A stretch of 64,000 nucleotides of DNA from NCBI GenBank assembly GCA_001560915.1, contig CP014214.1, positions 930,001 to 994,000 on the forward strand, written 5' to 3'. The notes under the pieces are model-generated. The model ran no database searches. It was not told the origin of the DNA and saw only the letters and a program-made list of their open reading frames with translations. The translations under genes and the position numbers were made by a program. The stretch is from a methanogenic archaeon ISO4-H5 (GTDB lineage: Archaea; Thermoplasmatota; Thermoplasmata; Methanomassiliicoccales; Methanomethylophilaceae). Positions 35,547 to 44,236 of this stretch are shown piece after piece. Numbering within the stretch: the stretch's first letter is position 1; each line of letters begins with the position of its first letter.

Positions 35547-36938
35547 GTGACCGAAGCGTATGATGAATCGTATCAGAGGAAACTCCTCATCGCAGTCTGT
35601 CTTGCGACGGTCATCACACCTTTGATGAGCACCATGATGAACCTCTCCCTGATATCGATCGGAGAGGATTTCGGAGTGGGTTCTCACGCTCAGGCTTATG
35701 TGAACACCGTGTTCCTGCTCGGATCGGTGGTCAGCATGGTCCCGGCCGCCAAATTTGCCAGTATCCGCGGTATGAAGAAGGTGTTCCTGCTCGGTCTCTG
35801 CATCTGCATGGGAGCCAGCATCCTATCCATCCTGAGCCCCGAATTCTGGTTCCTCCTCCTGATGAGATTCACCATCGGTTTCGGTTCTGCCATGCTGGCG
35901 GTCACATCAGTCGCCATGCTGACCTATGTCTTCCCCGTTACGCATCGCGGGAAGGTGTTGGGAATCAACACTACCTTCGTATACCTGGCTCTATCGGTAG
36001 GGCCCACCATAGGCGGTGTCATAACAGATACCCTCGGGTGGAGGGCAATCTTCGGTCTGATCTTCATCCTCAGCCTGGGGGCAGCGGCTTACATGGTAAG
36101 GCTGGAGGGGGAGATAATCCCCATGCCGGGAGAGGGTATGGACTGGTCCGGTTCCGTTCTCTGGGGAACTATGATCGTGGTCCTTATGATGGGATTCGTC
36201 AACATAACCCAACCCTGGGGACCATACCTGGTCATCGCAGGCACCCTGCTTCTCATTGCGGTATGGTGGCATCTCAGACACAGCGACAAACCCGTGCTCA
36301 GCGTGGGTATGTTCCACCACCGCCTGTTCACCCGTTCATGCGTAGCGGCTTTCCTGAACTATGGTTCATCGTACTGCATCGCGTTCTTCCTTTCGCTGTA
36401 TCTTCAGAGTGTCGGAAAGATGACCGCCACTGAGGCGGGAATCGTCATGCTCGTACAGCCCCTCTTCCAGGTGCTCCTCACCATGAAGATGGGAGAACTC
36501 TCGGACAGGATGAACAACAAGATCATCCTGCCGATGCTCGGTTCGCTGGTAACGGGACTCGGAATGGCCCTGTTTATCCTGCTGAGAGTCGATTTCGATC
36601 TGTATTACACCATAGCGGTCATGGCCACCTGCGGTATCGGACTTGCCATGTTCTCCGCTCCGAACAATTCGCTCATTATGTCATCCGTACCGGGACCGCT
36701 CAAAGGAGAGGCCTCCGGAATGCTGGCCGTTGTCCGCCAGAGCGGCATGATGATCTCCATGAGCATGGCGATGGCCTCCATCGCGATAGTGATGGGTTCC
36801 ATGGACAATCTGGGGCCCGACACCCTCGGTTCCTTCGTGGCCGCGATGCACATGACCTTCACGGTATGTCTGTTGATGAACATACTCTGCTTCATTCTCT
36901 GTGCGATCAAGATCAGCCCCGACACGGAACTGAGCTGA
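35547..36938 (+). CDS. MFS transporter, multidrug (EmrB/QacA-like, DHA2-type)
   Basis: The 463-residue protein has about 14 hydrophobic segments and an MFS motif A-like loop (KFASIRGMKKVFLLG) after the second. An MTF(I/V)GFGSAM-like segment and the DHA2-type motif C region GPTIGGVITDTLGWRAIF are also present. This family exports drugs or organic compounds by proton antiport. The start is GTG 35547. The stop is directly abutted by the convergent neighbour's stop in TGATCA. Confidence 0.88.
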   Translation: MTEAYDESYQRKLLIAVCLATVITPLMSTMMNLSLISIGEDFGVGSHAQAYVNTVFLLGSVVSMVPAAKFASIRGMKKVFLLGLCICMGASILSILSPEFWFLLLMRFTIGFGSAMLAVTSVAMLTYVFPVTHRGKVLGINTTFVYLALSVGPTIGGVITDTLGWRAIFGLIFILSLGAAAYMVRLEGEIIPMPGEGMDWSGSVLWGTMIVVLMMGFVNITQPWGPYLVIAGTLLLIAVWWHLRHSDKPVLSVGMFHHRLFTRSCVAAFLNYGSSYCIAFFLSLYLQSVGKMTATEAGIVMLVQPLFQVLLTMKMGELSDRMNNKIILPMLGSLVTGLGMALFILLRVDFDLYYTIAVMATCGIGLAMFSAPNNSLIMSSVPGPLKGEASGMLAVVRQSGMMISMSMAMASIAIVMGSMDNLGPDTLGSFVAAMHMTFTVCLLMNILCFILCAIKISPDTELS

Positions 36939-37775
36939 TCAGTGCCTGGACTGGACACGGGCTGCCTTCTGTTTGGCGACGTTCTCCTGAACAAGAGAGA
37001 AGAAGATGACGTTGTGGACCGGGACCATGGCGGTGATGATGGGCACTTTGTAGTACATGAAAAGAGGCCATCTCGCGAAATACGAAACGGGTACGGAATA
37101 ACCTTCTGCGATCTGCCACTCCCCGCTCTCGGTCAGGTCTCCGGGATTCTCAAAGGCGTACCTGAAGTCGGAGTAGACCTCGCCCTTGTCACGGATGGCC
37201 TTCTCCACCGAGAGGATCTCGTCGGCGACCTGGAGCATGCGGTCGTGTCCGGCGGCGAGTTCCATCTGAACGATGAGGTAGTTCCTGCCTGGCAGTAAAA
37301 CATGGTCGTGTACAGCCTCGTAGAAGGGATCCACGGCCTCGAGGACCTTCAGCAGGTCCTCAGATACCTCCATAGGGTCGAATAGGCCTCCGTGGGCACT
37401 GAGATAGGCGTTGATGGCTTCCACATCCTCCCTGCGGGAGGTGGCTCCGCTGAAGGTAGGGGTCTTGCCGGTGCGGTCGAACTCCCCCAGGGCCTGCGCA
37501 ACCAAATCGATGGAACGGAGCATCGATTTGGTGAAGAGATCCGTTATCTTAGATTCGAAACCGAAACCTGCGAGGAACTCGCGGCAGTCATCCTTGAGGA
37601 GCTGCACATAGCGGTCATAGAAATCGGCTGACAGGGGTTCTCCGGCGGATACCGCATCGAGCGCTGCCTTCATGTGATGGGCGCATCTCTTGAAGTTCAC
37701 CGAGCGGTAATGGGATTCGCTCCTCTCGAGGATGTTCCTAACGGTCTCCGGCAGCCAACTCTGTTCCTCAGCCAT
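36939..37775 (-). CDS. Hypothetical protein
   Basis: A 278-residue protein of unknown function, mostly helical by appearance, with segments such as ERSESHYRSVNFKRCAHHMKAAL in the N-terminal quarter. A hydrophobic stretch near the C-terminus (PVSYFARWPLFMYYKVPIITAM) could associate with the membrane but is not a clear transmembrane helix. There is no metal-binding or catalytic motif. It begins at ATG 37775 and lies next to the second tnpB element. Confidence 0.65.
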   Translation of the reverse strand: MAEEQSWLPETVRNILERSESHYRSVNFKRCAHHMKAALDAVSAGEPLSADFYDRYVQLLKDDCREFLAGFGFESKITDLFTKSMLRSIDLVAQALGEFDRTGKTPTFSGATSRREDVEAINAYLSAHGGLFDPMEVSEDLLKVLEAVDPFYEAVHDHVLLPGRNYLIVQMELAAGHDRMLQVADEILSVEKAIRDKGEVYSDFRYAFENPGDLTESGEWQIAEGYSVPVSYFARWPLFMYYKVPIITAMVPVHNVIFFSLVQENVAKQKAARVQSRH

Positions 37776-37829
37776 CTTATCGTATCGTGAACCGTAACGC
37801 CGTATTTATAGCCCGAGTTCGTCAGTTAT

Positions 37830-37925
37830 CAACGAGATGACTGTCGCACTACTGTGCCGGTGCACCTCGGGGCGCCCGGCTATTCCGTCCCTTAGAGCCG
37901 GGACAGGGATGGCCGGCCCATCCCT
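37830..37925 (-). ncRNA. Candidate omega (right-end) RNA of the second TnpB
   Basis: Reading on the minus strand across the tnpB stop, CCCGGCT (37896-37902) pairs with AGCCGGG (37875-37881) around a 13-base loop. A second GC-rich arm with GGTGCACC follows at about 37857-37864. TnpB guide RNAs start inside the gene's 3' end and finish at the element border, which is this position. The exact ends cannot be read from sequence. Confidence 0.4.
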
Positions 37926-39109
37926 TGGATCTTCAGCCTGAGGGCACGTTGGAATACGTTGCGGGATGCATTCACGTCCCGGTCCTCCGTGTACCCGCAG
38001 TGCGGGCACTCATGCACCCTTATGCTAAGACCCTTCTTCACCATGCTTCCGCATTTCGAGCACAGCTGCGACGTATCCTTGGGAGGCACAAGGATTATCT
38101 CGCGACCGGCGCTCGAAGCCTTGTCCTTTATCCTTCTGGTTAGTGCTCCCAGGGATGCGTCGTTGTATCCGTTGGTCATGAACCTGTTCTCCGATTTATT
38201 GCGCAGGGCCTTGACCGACAGATTCTCCATCCCGATGAAATCGTGGTTCTTCACGATGTACGCCGAGATGTTCTCTATGTTGTTCTTCCTGTGGTTCTCT
38301 ATCTTCCCGTATGTGTGATTGAGTTTCGTCTGTAACTTATTGTAATGCTCGGAGCCGTACAGGGCACAGCTCATCTGCTTCTGGATTTTGGCGACCTTCT
38401 TGTACATCCTGCTGAAAATGCGGTCGTTAGGGAATTTGGTGCCGTCGGAAAGGGCGGCGATATTGGAGATGCCCAGATCCACACCCACGGGTCCTTTAAC
38501 AGGGTCAGTGTAGGGCTTGGGTGTCTCCTCGTAGGTTATGCAGGCGTAGTACTCGCAGTGGCTGCCCATGTCCTTCCGTTTGATCGTACAGGTCTTGATC
38601 TTCCCGTCGATCCTTGTCTCCTGGTTATAGCACCTGATGAGCCCGGGGACTTTCCCCAGCCTCAGCATGCGCCTCTTCTTCCCGTTGCGCTTTTCGGTCA
38701 CTATGGAGAAATCCCTCTTGTACACAGGGTAGGTGTATGATCCCGAACCCCCTCCAGTACGGAATCTGGGGAAGTGGTCACCGCGCATCCAGAACCTGTA
38801 AGGTTCGAAGGTCAGCGTCCCGCCTTCTCTCTTGTGGGTATCCAAAGTTTTCTTGCAGGCCCGGAAGACCTGCACGGAGGTGGCCATGAAGGTCATAGCC
38901 AACGCTTCCCCGAGGAATGGCGAATTGTTCCTCATTTTGGTGGTGAGCTTGTTCAGGTCGAACACCGAAGGCAGTTCGTCGGTTTTATTGTACACCTGCT
39001 TGCAAGCGGTCACCAAAGCATTGAAGACGTAGCGGTTTGCCTCGATATTGTGATCAATCACCTTCCTCTGAGCGGAATTCGGTTCGATGCGTACCTTCAG
39101 CGTCTTCAT
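37892..39109 (-). CDS. tnpB: TnpB-type RNA-guided nuclease (IS1341/IS605 OrfB)
   Basis: From ATG 39109 the 405-residue protein begins MKTLKVRIEPNSAQRKVID and has Asp in GVDLGISNIAALSDG, Glu in FIGMENLSVKAL and Asp in EDRDVNASRNV. The zinc finger CSKCGS and CPHCG precedes the last Asp. All RuvC catalytic residues are present. It is only distantly similar to the first TnpB in the window, yet shares its left-end DNA. An ATG 12 bases upstream is possible but leaves the promoter too close. Confidence 0.92.
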   Translation of the reverse strand: MKTLKVRIEPNSAQRKVIDHNIEANRYVFNALVTACKQVYNKTDELPSVFDLNKLTTKMRNNSPFLGEALAMTFMATSVQVFRACKKTLDTHKREGGTLTFEPYRFWMRGDHFPRFRTGGGSGSYTYPVYKRDFSIVTEKRNGKKRRMLRLGKVPGLIRCYNQETRIDGKIKTCTIKRKDMGSHCEYYACITYEETPKPYTDPVKGPVGVDLGISNIAALSDGTKFPNDRIFSRMYKKVAKIQKQMSCALYGSEHYNKLQTKLNHTYGKIENHRKNNIENISAYIVKNHDFIGMENLSVKALRNKSENRFMTNGYNDASLGALTRRIKDKASSAGREIILVPPKDTSQLCSKCGSMVKKGLSIRVHECPHCGYTEDRDVNASRNVFQRALRLKIQGMGRPSLSRL

Positions 39110-39132
39110 GCGTGAAATCACGTGATGTCGGC

Positions 39133-39183
39133 TATATAAAGTTAAGAGGGGGAGGTCGCCGAAAATACCGAAAGTGACCGAAA
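39133..39183 (-). promoter_or_regulatory. Left end and promoter of the second tnpB
   Basis: On the minus strand this reads as repeated TTTCGGT units, GACCTCCCCCT and a TATATA box, ending about 25 bases before ATG 39109. It matches 26708-26758 with only a few differences, although the two tnpB proteins have diverged strongly. Confidence 0.75.
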
Positions 39184-39616
39184 GTGAAGGGATTTTCCTG
39201 TTTTTGTCATTTTTTGCCCATCCTGAGAATAACCCTCCCCTCCTCTTCCGTCCGTCAGGCCGAGAATCTGCACGACCGGACTCTTCTCCGTACGGGCGGT
39301 CTCGCCGTTATTCCGGTATTGTTCATACGTCTGAAACCAGCTTCGTTCTCACTTAGCGAATCGGTATACCCAGACCGTTGAAATCAGGCCCGTTACGGAG
39401 AAAATTCCCATCGTTTTTGGTGCTTTTGACAGGCATTCCGTTCTCACTTAACTGAAATCGGCCCGGATACCGTTCATGAACTCCTCAGGAATCTCCCGAA
39501 AGCGATAACTGAGAACGAGACCGACCCATCCGGAAACCGTATTTCTTCCCAAAATCTGTCGGAGTTTCCTCCATAAATGTCGAACTCAAGATATAGTGCG
39601 TCTGCGATGGACATGC
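39184..39616. other. Intergenic region with GTTCTCACTTA repeats, no gene seen
   Basis: No convincing gene is present. GTTCTCACTTAGCGAATCGG occurs near 39343-39362 and GTTCTCACTTAACTGAAATCGG near 39430, with an inverted relative (CGATAACTGAGAACG) near 39505. These could be binding sites or worn element ends; the evidence is limited to the repeats themselves. Confidence 0.4.
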
Positions 39617-40141
39617 ATGTCGCAGCCCGACCTCGTGGTGAAGATGACTCCCAAAGAGAAGACCGCATTGGCCAAGACCTGCAAGGCCGTCCTCTCGATG
39701 AAACAGGAGAATCCTGAGGTCAGGCCCGTGAGCTTCTTCACCGATTGCATCGAAGGCGAGTTCGACAAACTCGGTTGGGTCGTCGTGCCTCCGGTCATGA
39801 GGGAATCGAAAGGACCTTCCGACAGGGTGTTCACCCGTAATGCTTCCTGGGATGAGGACCAGCTCGGTGCCACCAGGGATAACGAACAGCTCTACCGCGT
39901 GAAGGACGGTGTCGAACAGCGCAGGGTCGGAGGTGTCTGGGTCAAGAGCCTCGGAGTCACCACCGGAAAGAGTTCCATATCCGCCCACGTCCACATCTTC
40001 GGACACAAGGACGGCATCGTCAGGGAGAGTCTCGGTTACATCGAGACTTACACTTCGGCTGATGAATACATCCTCGCGGTGCACACCAAATACGGTCCCG
40101 TGCCCAGAAAGATCAGGGTCGTGACGGAAGGCTCAGATTGA
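39617..40141 (+). CDS. Hypothetical protein
   Basis: ATG 39617 gives a 174-residue protein starting MSQPDLVVKMTPKEKTAL. It is rich in charged residues with a beta-rich second half (GKSSISAHVHIFGHKDGIVRESLGYIETYTS). No family is recognised. Its last nine bases overlap the end of the convergent flavin reductase gene. Confidence 0.65.
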   Translation: MSQPDLVVKMTPKEKTALAKTCKAVLSMKQENPEVRPVSFFTDCIEGEFDKLGWVVVPPVMRESKGPSDRVFTRNASWDEDQLGATRDNEQLYRVKDGVEQRRVGGVWVKSLGVTTGKSSISAHVHIFGHKDGIVRESLGYIETYTSADEYILAVHTKYGPVPRKIRVVTEGSD

Positions 40142-40666
40142 TTTCCCCATCCTGTAAGCCTGCTCCTCGAAATCGGTTCCTTTGAGACTCTCGGGATCCG
40201 GGACGTTGTAGGCGTTGACCATACCGATCTTCTCGCATCCCCAGTACTCGATGAGGGAATCGAACTGTTTGACGGCTGCACAGGTGGTGGATAGTTTTTC
40301 CTCTGCGGCGGCGGTGATGAGACCGATCTTCGGCTTATTCTCCATGAAAACCTTGTCGAAGCTGAAGAAACGGTCCATGACCAGTTTCATCTGCGCCGTG
40401 ACCCCTGCATAATAGATGGATGACACGAATACTATGGCCTCGGCTTTCCTGACAGCTTCCTCGACCTTGTGCATGTCGTCGGTCCATACGCATACGCCGT
40501 GGCGGAGACAGTTGTTGCAGGCGATGCAGGGATTGATCTTGAGACGGGCGCAGTCCACCGTCTCGATATCGTGACCGGCCTCTGTGGCTCCCTTCCTGAA
40601 AGCGTCAGCGAGTTTCGAGGATGTTCCATTGGGATGGGGGCTGCCGGTGAGCACGAGTATCTTCAT
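40133..40666 (-). CDS. NADPH-dependent FMN reductase / iron-sulfur flavoprotein-like
   Basis: From ATG 40666 the 177-residue protein starts KILVLTGSPHPNGTSSKLADAF, the flavodoxin-like FMN phosphate-binding loop of the NADPH-dependent FMN reductase family. It has CIACNNCLRHGVCVWTDDM, a compact four-Cys motif as in iron-sulfur flavoproteins of archaea, then IVFVSSIYYAGVTAQMKLVMDRFFSF. It probably transfers electrons between FMN and an iron-sulfur cluster. Longer upstream starts would run into the TPR gene's promoter and are rejected. Confidence 0.85.
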   Translation of the reverse strand: MKILVLTGSPHPNGTSSKLADAFRKGATEAGHDIETVDCARLKINPCIACNNCLRHGVCVWTDDMHKVEEAVRKAEAIVFVSSIYYAGVTAQMKLVMDRFFSFDKVFMENKPKIGLITAAAEEKLSTTCAAVKQFDSLIEYWGCEKIGMVNAYNVPDPESLKGTDFEEQAYRMGKSI

Positions 40667-40751
40667 ACGTAGCAGATGTCCGATATCGCTTAAAGCGGTT
40701 TTCCCAAACGGGGTTCTATGACGTTTTATACGGGTGCATCCATGAAGGTTC

Positions 40752-41663
40752 ATGCGTTCTTCCGATGCACACCTGGAAAAGGCCCTTGACGAGTACAACG
40801 CCAAGGTCTCCGAACTCGAGGATGGTAACGATATGCCTGCGCTGCTTGATGCATACATCAACCGCGGCTGCGTACTCTCGATGCTTGATTCCACGGTGTC
40901 CGCCATATCGGACTTCGACAGCGCCATCGACATCATCGATGAGCTCGAAGAGAACGGTACCGCAGTGGATCCGGGATGCATCTTCAAGGTATACACCTCT
41001 CGCGGAGAACTGATGAGCGACGGTACCGGACACGACATGAGCCAGGATTACAAAAAGGCGGCAGAGGTACTTGACAAATTGGAGCCCGGCTGCAGATATT
41101 ACGACGTCAGGAACCTGGTAACCGCATGCCTTACCTGTGCCCATGACCTCATCGATGCGGAACTGCCCGATTATGCGGTCCCGTTCCTCGAGAAGGCCCT
41201 GAAATATCTCGATCCGGCAGGAGATATCCCCTCCCGCAACAGATATACCGAGACCAAGAACCTCCTCGGTCAGGCACTGGTGGATTCCGATCCCGACCGC
41301 GCCTTCGAAGAGTTCTCGGACGCACTGAAAGTAGCCGATTCCCTCTACACCTCGGCCGAGCTCGAAGACGAGAGCCAGATCGTTATTTCCCTGTACTTCT
41401 TGGGGGAGATATGCCGCGACACCGACCGCAGCAAGGACAAGTACCTATTCTACCGCGAGGAGGCTATCCGCGTGATGGAGGAGATGAAAGCCTGCGGTAC
41501 CCTCGACGACGAGGAACTCCTTTCAGATCTCCATGGAGAGGTCGCCGGGATTTACATGGGAAAAGGCGACATGGCCACCGCCGAAAAGCATCTGCTCAAA
41601 CAGGTCTCGTACAACCTGAACGGCTCCACGGAGTACATGCGGGACAACGGCATCGATCACTGA
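40752..41663 (+). CDS. TPR-repeat protein
   Basis: The 303-residue protein has helical repeats with TPR-like spacing: LLDAYINRGCVLSMLDSTVSAISDFDSAIDII, FKVYTSRGELMSDGTGHDMSQDYKKAAEVLDKL and FEEFSDALKVADSLYTSAELEDESQIVISLYFLGEICRD. It has no signal peptide. TPR proteins are protein-interaction scaffolds; the partner is unknown. It overlaps the convergent Sel1 gene by seven bases at its 3' end. Confidence 0.8.
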   Translation: MRSSDAHLEKALDEYNAKVSELEDGNDMPALLDAYINRGCVLSMLDSTVSAISDFDSAIDIIDELEENGTAVDPGCIFKVYTSRGELMSDGTGHDMSQDYKKAAEVLDKLEPGCRYYDVRNLVTACLTCAHDLIDAELPDYAVPFLEKALKYLDPAGDIPSRNRYTETKNLLGQALVDSDPDRAFEEFSDALKVADSLYTSAELEDESQIVISLYFLGEICRDTDRSKDKYLFYREEAIRVMEEMKACGTLDDEELLSDLHGEVAGIYMGKGDMATAEKHLLKQVSYNLNGSTEYMRDNGIDH

Positions 41664-42382
41664 TCGGAGTTCTTCAGTTCGGTGTAAGTCTTCAGGAGCT
41701 CGGCCGCTTCCTGATGGCCGGCCTCGGCTGCCTTCTTAAGCCATTTGGCAGCCTCGCGCTCGTTGTTCTTGGTTCCCTTGCCGTCGCCGTACATCACTCC
41801 CAGGGAGTACATGGCATCGGCGTATCCGTTCTTGGCGGCGAGCTCGTACCACCTGAGGGCCTGGGCATAATCCTGTGCGGTACCGACCCCTTCCTCATAG
41901 CAGACTCCGAGGTTGTACTGGGCTGTGATGTGACCCTTGTCACCGGCCTTGAGGAACCATTTGAACGCCTCCGATTCCGATTTCTTGGCACCGTAACCGT
42001 TCATGCAGAAAGTACCCACGGTGTACTGTGCCAGAGGGTATCCCGCCTCGGCCGAGGTGAGCACAAGGTTGTAGGCATAATCGTCGTTCCTCTTGACGCC
42101 CTCTCCGAGATGGTACGCAAGACCCAGATTGTACTGTGCGCGGAAGTTTCCGCGGTCGGCGGCACGTCCCCACCACTCCACGGCCTTGGAACGGTTCTCG
42201 GTGGTTCCGAGACCGTCATGATACATCATGCCGGTGGCGTACATGGCCTCGACATGGCCCGCCTCAGCGGCACGGAGGAAGCTCTTGAATGCGGACTTGT
42301 ACTCCTTGTGGTCATAGGCACGCTTGCCTTCAGAATAATCCTTGGAGCCGTCGCCGGAACTCTTCCTGCCGAAACCGAACAT
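41657..42382 (-). CDS. Sel1-repeat protein
   Basis: This 241-residue protein contains five or six Sel1 repeats (YATGMMYHDGLGTTENRSKAVEWW, YNLGLAYHLGEGVKRNDDYAYNLV, YNLGVCYEEGVGTAQDYAQALRWY, YSLGVMYGDGKGTKNNEREAAKWL) after a short charged N-terminus, MFGFGRKSSGDGSKD. It is a cytoplasmic scaffold of unknown partner and belongs to the same expanded family as the genes at 21146 and 21807. Confidence 0.9.
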   Translation of the reverse strand: MFGFGRKSSGDGSKDYSEGKRAYDHKEYKSAFKSFLRAAEAGHVEAMYATGMMYHDGLGTTENRSKAVEWWGRAADRGNFRAQYNLGLAYHLGEGVKRNDDYAYNLVLTSAEAGYPLAQYTVGTFCMNGYGAKKSESEAFKWFLKAGDKGHITAQYNLGVCYEEGVGTAQDYAQALRWYELAAKNGYADAMYSLGVMYGDGKGTKNNEREAAKWLKKAAEAGHQEAAELLKTYTELKNSDQ

Positions 42383-42406
42383 ACAGAGCGATAGTCGCCT
42401 GCGGAT

Positions 42407-42946
42407 TTATACCTTTGACTGGAAGAGGATACCGCAGTAGTTACCGTCGAAGTTCCTGGAAGTGCAATTGATGTACAGGAACTCGAGGGCGGAGATGGTG
42501 GCCACCCCGCAGACCAGATAGACCACGACATCGAGATCCAAAATCCTCAGCAGGAAAGGTGAAAGGAAAAGGAACAGGCCGGCCGCCTTGTTGAAGTAGG
42601 TGTGGACGAAACCGGGCTCGGAGAACCTGCCGGAGCCGATTCCTATTGAAACCAATCTCATGGCGGCGATGGCGGCTATCCACCAGATCATCCACTGCTC
42701 CCAATCGAGATTGGGGATGAGACACAGCAGGAGAACTACAGCCAGAACCGCATCGCAGCTGCTGTCGAGAGCTTTCCCATAACTCGAGATACCGAACCTG
42801 CGGGCCAGGAAACCGTCCACCAGGTCGGTGGAAGCTATCAGTGTGAAAGCGATGAGGAATTCGTCGGATAAAGGTTCCAATAACAACAGCAGTAACGATG
42901 CTGCTGCCCTCGATACGGAAAGGATATCGGGAACCTTGAACTCCAT
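42407..42946 (-). CDS. CDP-alcohol phosphatidyltransferase
   Basis: The 179-residue membrane protein carries the family motif D-x2-DG-x2-AR-x8-G-x3-D-x3-D, read as DLVDGFLARR, then GKALDSSCD. Several hydrophobic segments follow. In archaea this family attaches polar head groups (serine, inositol phosphate, glycerol phosphate) to CDP-archaeol. The head group cannot be told from sequence. The start is ATG 42946, and the stop is TAA. Confidence 0.88.
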   Translation of the reverse strand: MEFKVPDILSVSRAAASLLLLLLEPLSDEFLIAFTLIASTDLVDGFLARRFGISSYGKALDSSCDAVLAVVLLLCLIPNLDWEQWMIWWIAAIAAMRLVSIGIGSGRFSEPGFVHTYFNKAAGLFLFLSPFLLRILDLDVVVYLVCGVATISALEFLYINCTSRNFDGNYCGILFQSKV

Positions 42947-43025
42947 AAAGGCTGATATGTGTATGAATTAATACGTTTTCGAGCGAACCGTCTTCTTTTT
43001 AAAGCCGTAGGGACATGATTGAGTT

Positions 43026-44189
43026 ATGTTAAGCCCGCTGGATGTGCCTGATTCCTTCACTCTGAGTTCTGTGACAGGGATTTTCGAAATGCAGCGCATA
43101 TCCGCGACCGAATTCGAGGGCAAGGCCAATTCCTTTGTGCTCGACATAGACCTCGTGGTCCGTTCCGATGCCACATCGGTTACCGCCGCCCTTTCCGGGG
43201 ATGTGGGAAGGGAGAGCTTCGGTACGGTCTCCACCGAAGGGAAGGTGTCCTTCTTCGGGGATGTGCTCTCGGTCATCTCCTCATGGGTCGATCACGTGGC
43301 GGCGGAGACGATCGAGGATTATGCGTCTGATGTCAAATATCTCGACACACCCGACGGAAGGATAGCCTACTGGGGCTACAACACCCACCTGAGCGGGGTT
43401 CCCGCGGTATTCGTCCACGGCGGACCGGGCGGCGACAGTAATCCCGTGAAAGCCCGCAGGCTGATGCTTGACAGACCTGTCTACCTATTCGATCAGATGG
43501 GCTGCGGTATGTCCGACCCGATTAAGGATTTCGATGCCTGGAACATTAACGATTACATCAGGCAGATGGATTCCGTCATCTCCGAGATAACAGACGGAAA
43601 GGTCATCCTCATCGGAGCCTCATGGGGTGCAGGACTGAGCCTCGCCTACGCATCATCGACCGATTACAGGAGGGTCGCGGGCATGATCCTGATCTCCCCC
43701 TTCCTGAGTACCGCGAAGTGGAACGAGGACATCGATGCCAACCTCCGCTCCATGGGCGGCGATCATCTCTCTGTGGTCGAGAAAGCCAGAAAAGACGGCG
43801 TTTTCACCGAGGAATTCTTCCGGACTCTGGAGGAATACAACGCGAGATTCCTGTTCTCGCGGAAGGAGTTCCGGCCTTATGCATTGGTATCCGCAAGGGA
43901 AGAGCCCAACGAGACATTCAGAAGACTGTGCGGACCCAACGATTTCGTGACCGACGGGAAACTGATGGATTTCGACGTATCGGACAGGCTCTCCGAGATA
44001 GACGTACCGACGCTCCTCATGTGCGGGGACAGCGACGAGGTCACCATCCCCCGCATAATGGAATATTACAAGTCGGTCAAAGGTGCCAGACTCTCCATCA
44101 TAGCCCATGCCGGACATGTGCTTGCTCTGGAACAGTTCGATCAATACGCCTATGCGATCAGAGCGTTCTTAGAGGAGAACGATTTCTGA
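43026..44189 (+). CDS. Alpha/beta hydrolase, proline iminopeptidase-like
   Basis: The 387-residue protein has an N-terminal 105-residue domain I do not recognise, then an alpha/beta hydrolase fold. Visible parts are the oxyanion region FVHGGPGG, nucleophile elbow GASWGAG with catalytic Ser, the acid in MCGDSDEV and the His in AHAGHVLALEQ. The core resembles proline iminopeptidases and related aminopeptidases (S33). The N-terminal extension is an oddity that may govern substrate access. Confidence 0.85.
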   Translation: MLSPLDVPDSFTLSSVTGIFEMQRISATEFEGKANSFVLDIDLVVRSDATSVTAALSGDVGRESFGTVSTEGKVSFFGDVLSVISSWVDHVAAETIEDYASDVKYLDTPDGRIAYWGYNTHLSGVPAVFVHGGPGGDSNPVKARRLMLDRPVYLFDQMGCGMSDPIKDFDAWNINDYIRQMDSVISEITDGKVILIGASWGAGLSLAYASSTDYRRVAGMILISPFLSTAKWNEDIDANLRSMGGDHLSVVEKARKDGVFTEEFFRTLEEYNARFLFSRKEFRPYALVSAREEPNETFRRLCGPNDFVTDGKLMDFDVSDRLSEIDVPTLLMCGDSDEVTIPRIMEYYKSVKGARLSIIAHAGHVLALEQFDQYAYAIRAFLEENDF

Positions 44190-44236
44190 ACAATTCGGCG
44201 AGAGATTTATAACCGAAAAATCGTGATATACGGGGT

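Larger units (their letters stand above)
37800..39183 (-). mobile_element. Second tnpB element (IS1341-type, no tnpA)
   Basis: The element includes the shared left end at 39133-39183, the tnpB gene, and a GC-rich hairpin-rich right end after the tnpB stop. The right border is not defined by the sequence. The left-end match to the first element shows both were mobilised by the same kind of machinery, although no TnpA is in the window. Confidence 0.6.

Noticed and set aside
41411-42394. Long plus-strand frame opposite the Sel1 gene
   Set aside because: It is the antisense shadow of the repeat-containing TPR and Sel1 genes, whose regular codon pattern keeps other frames open.
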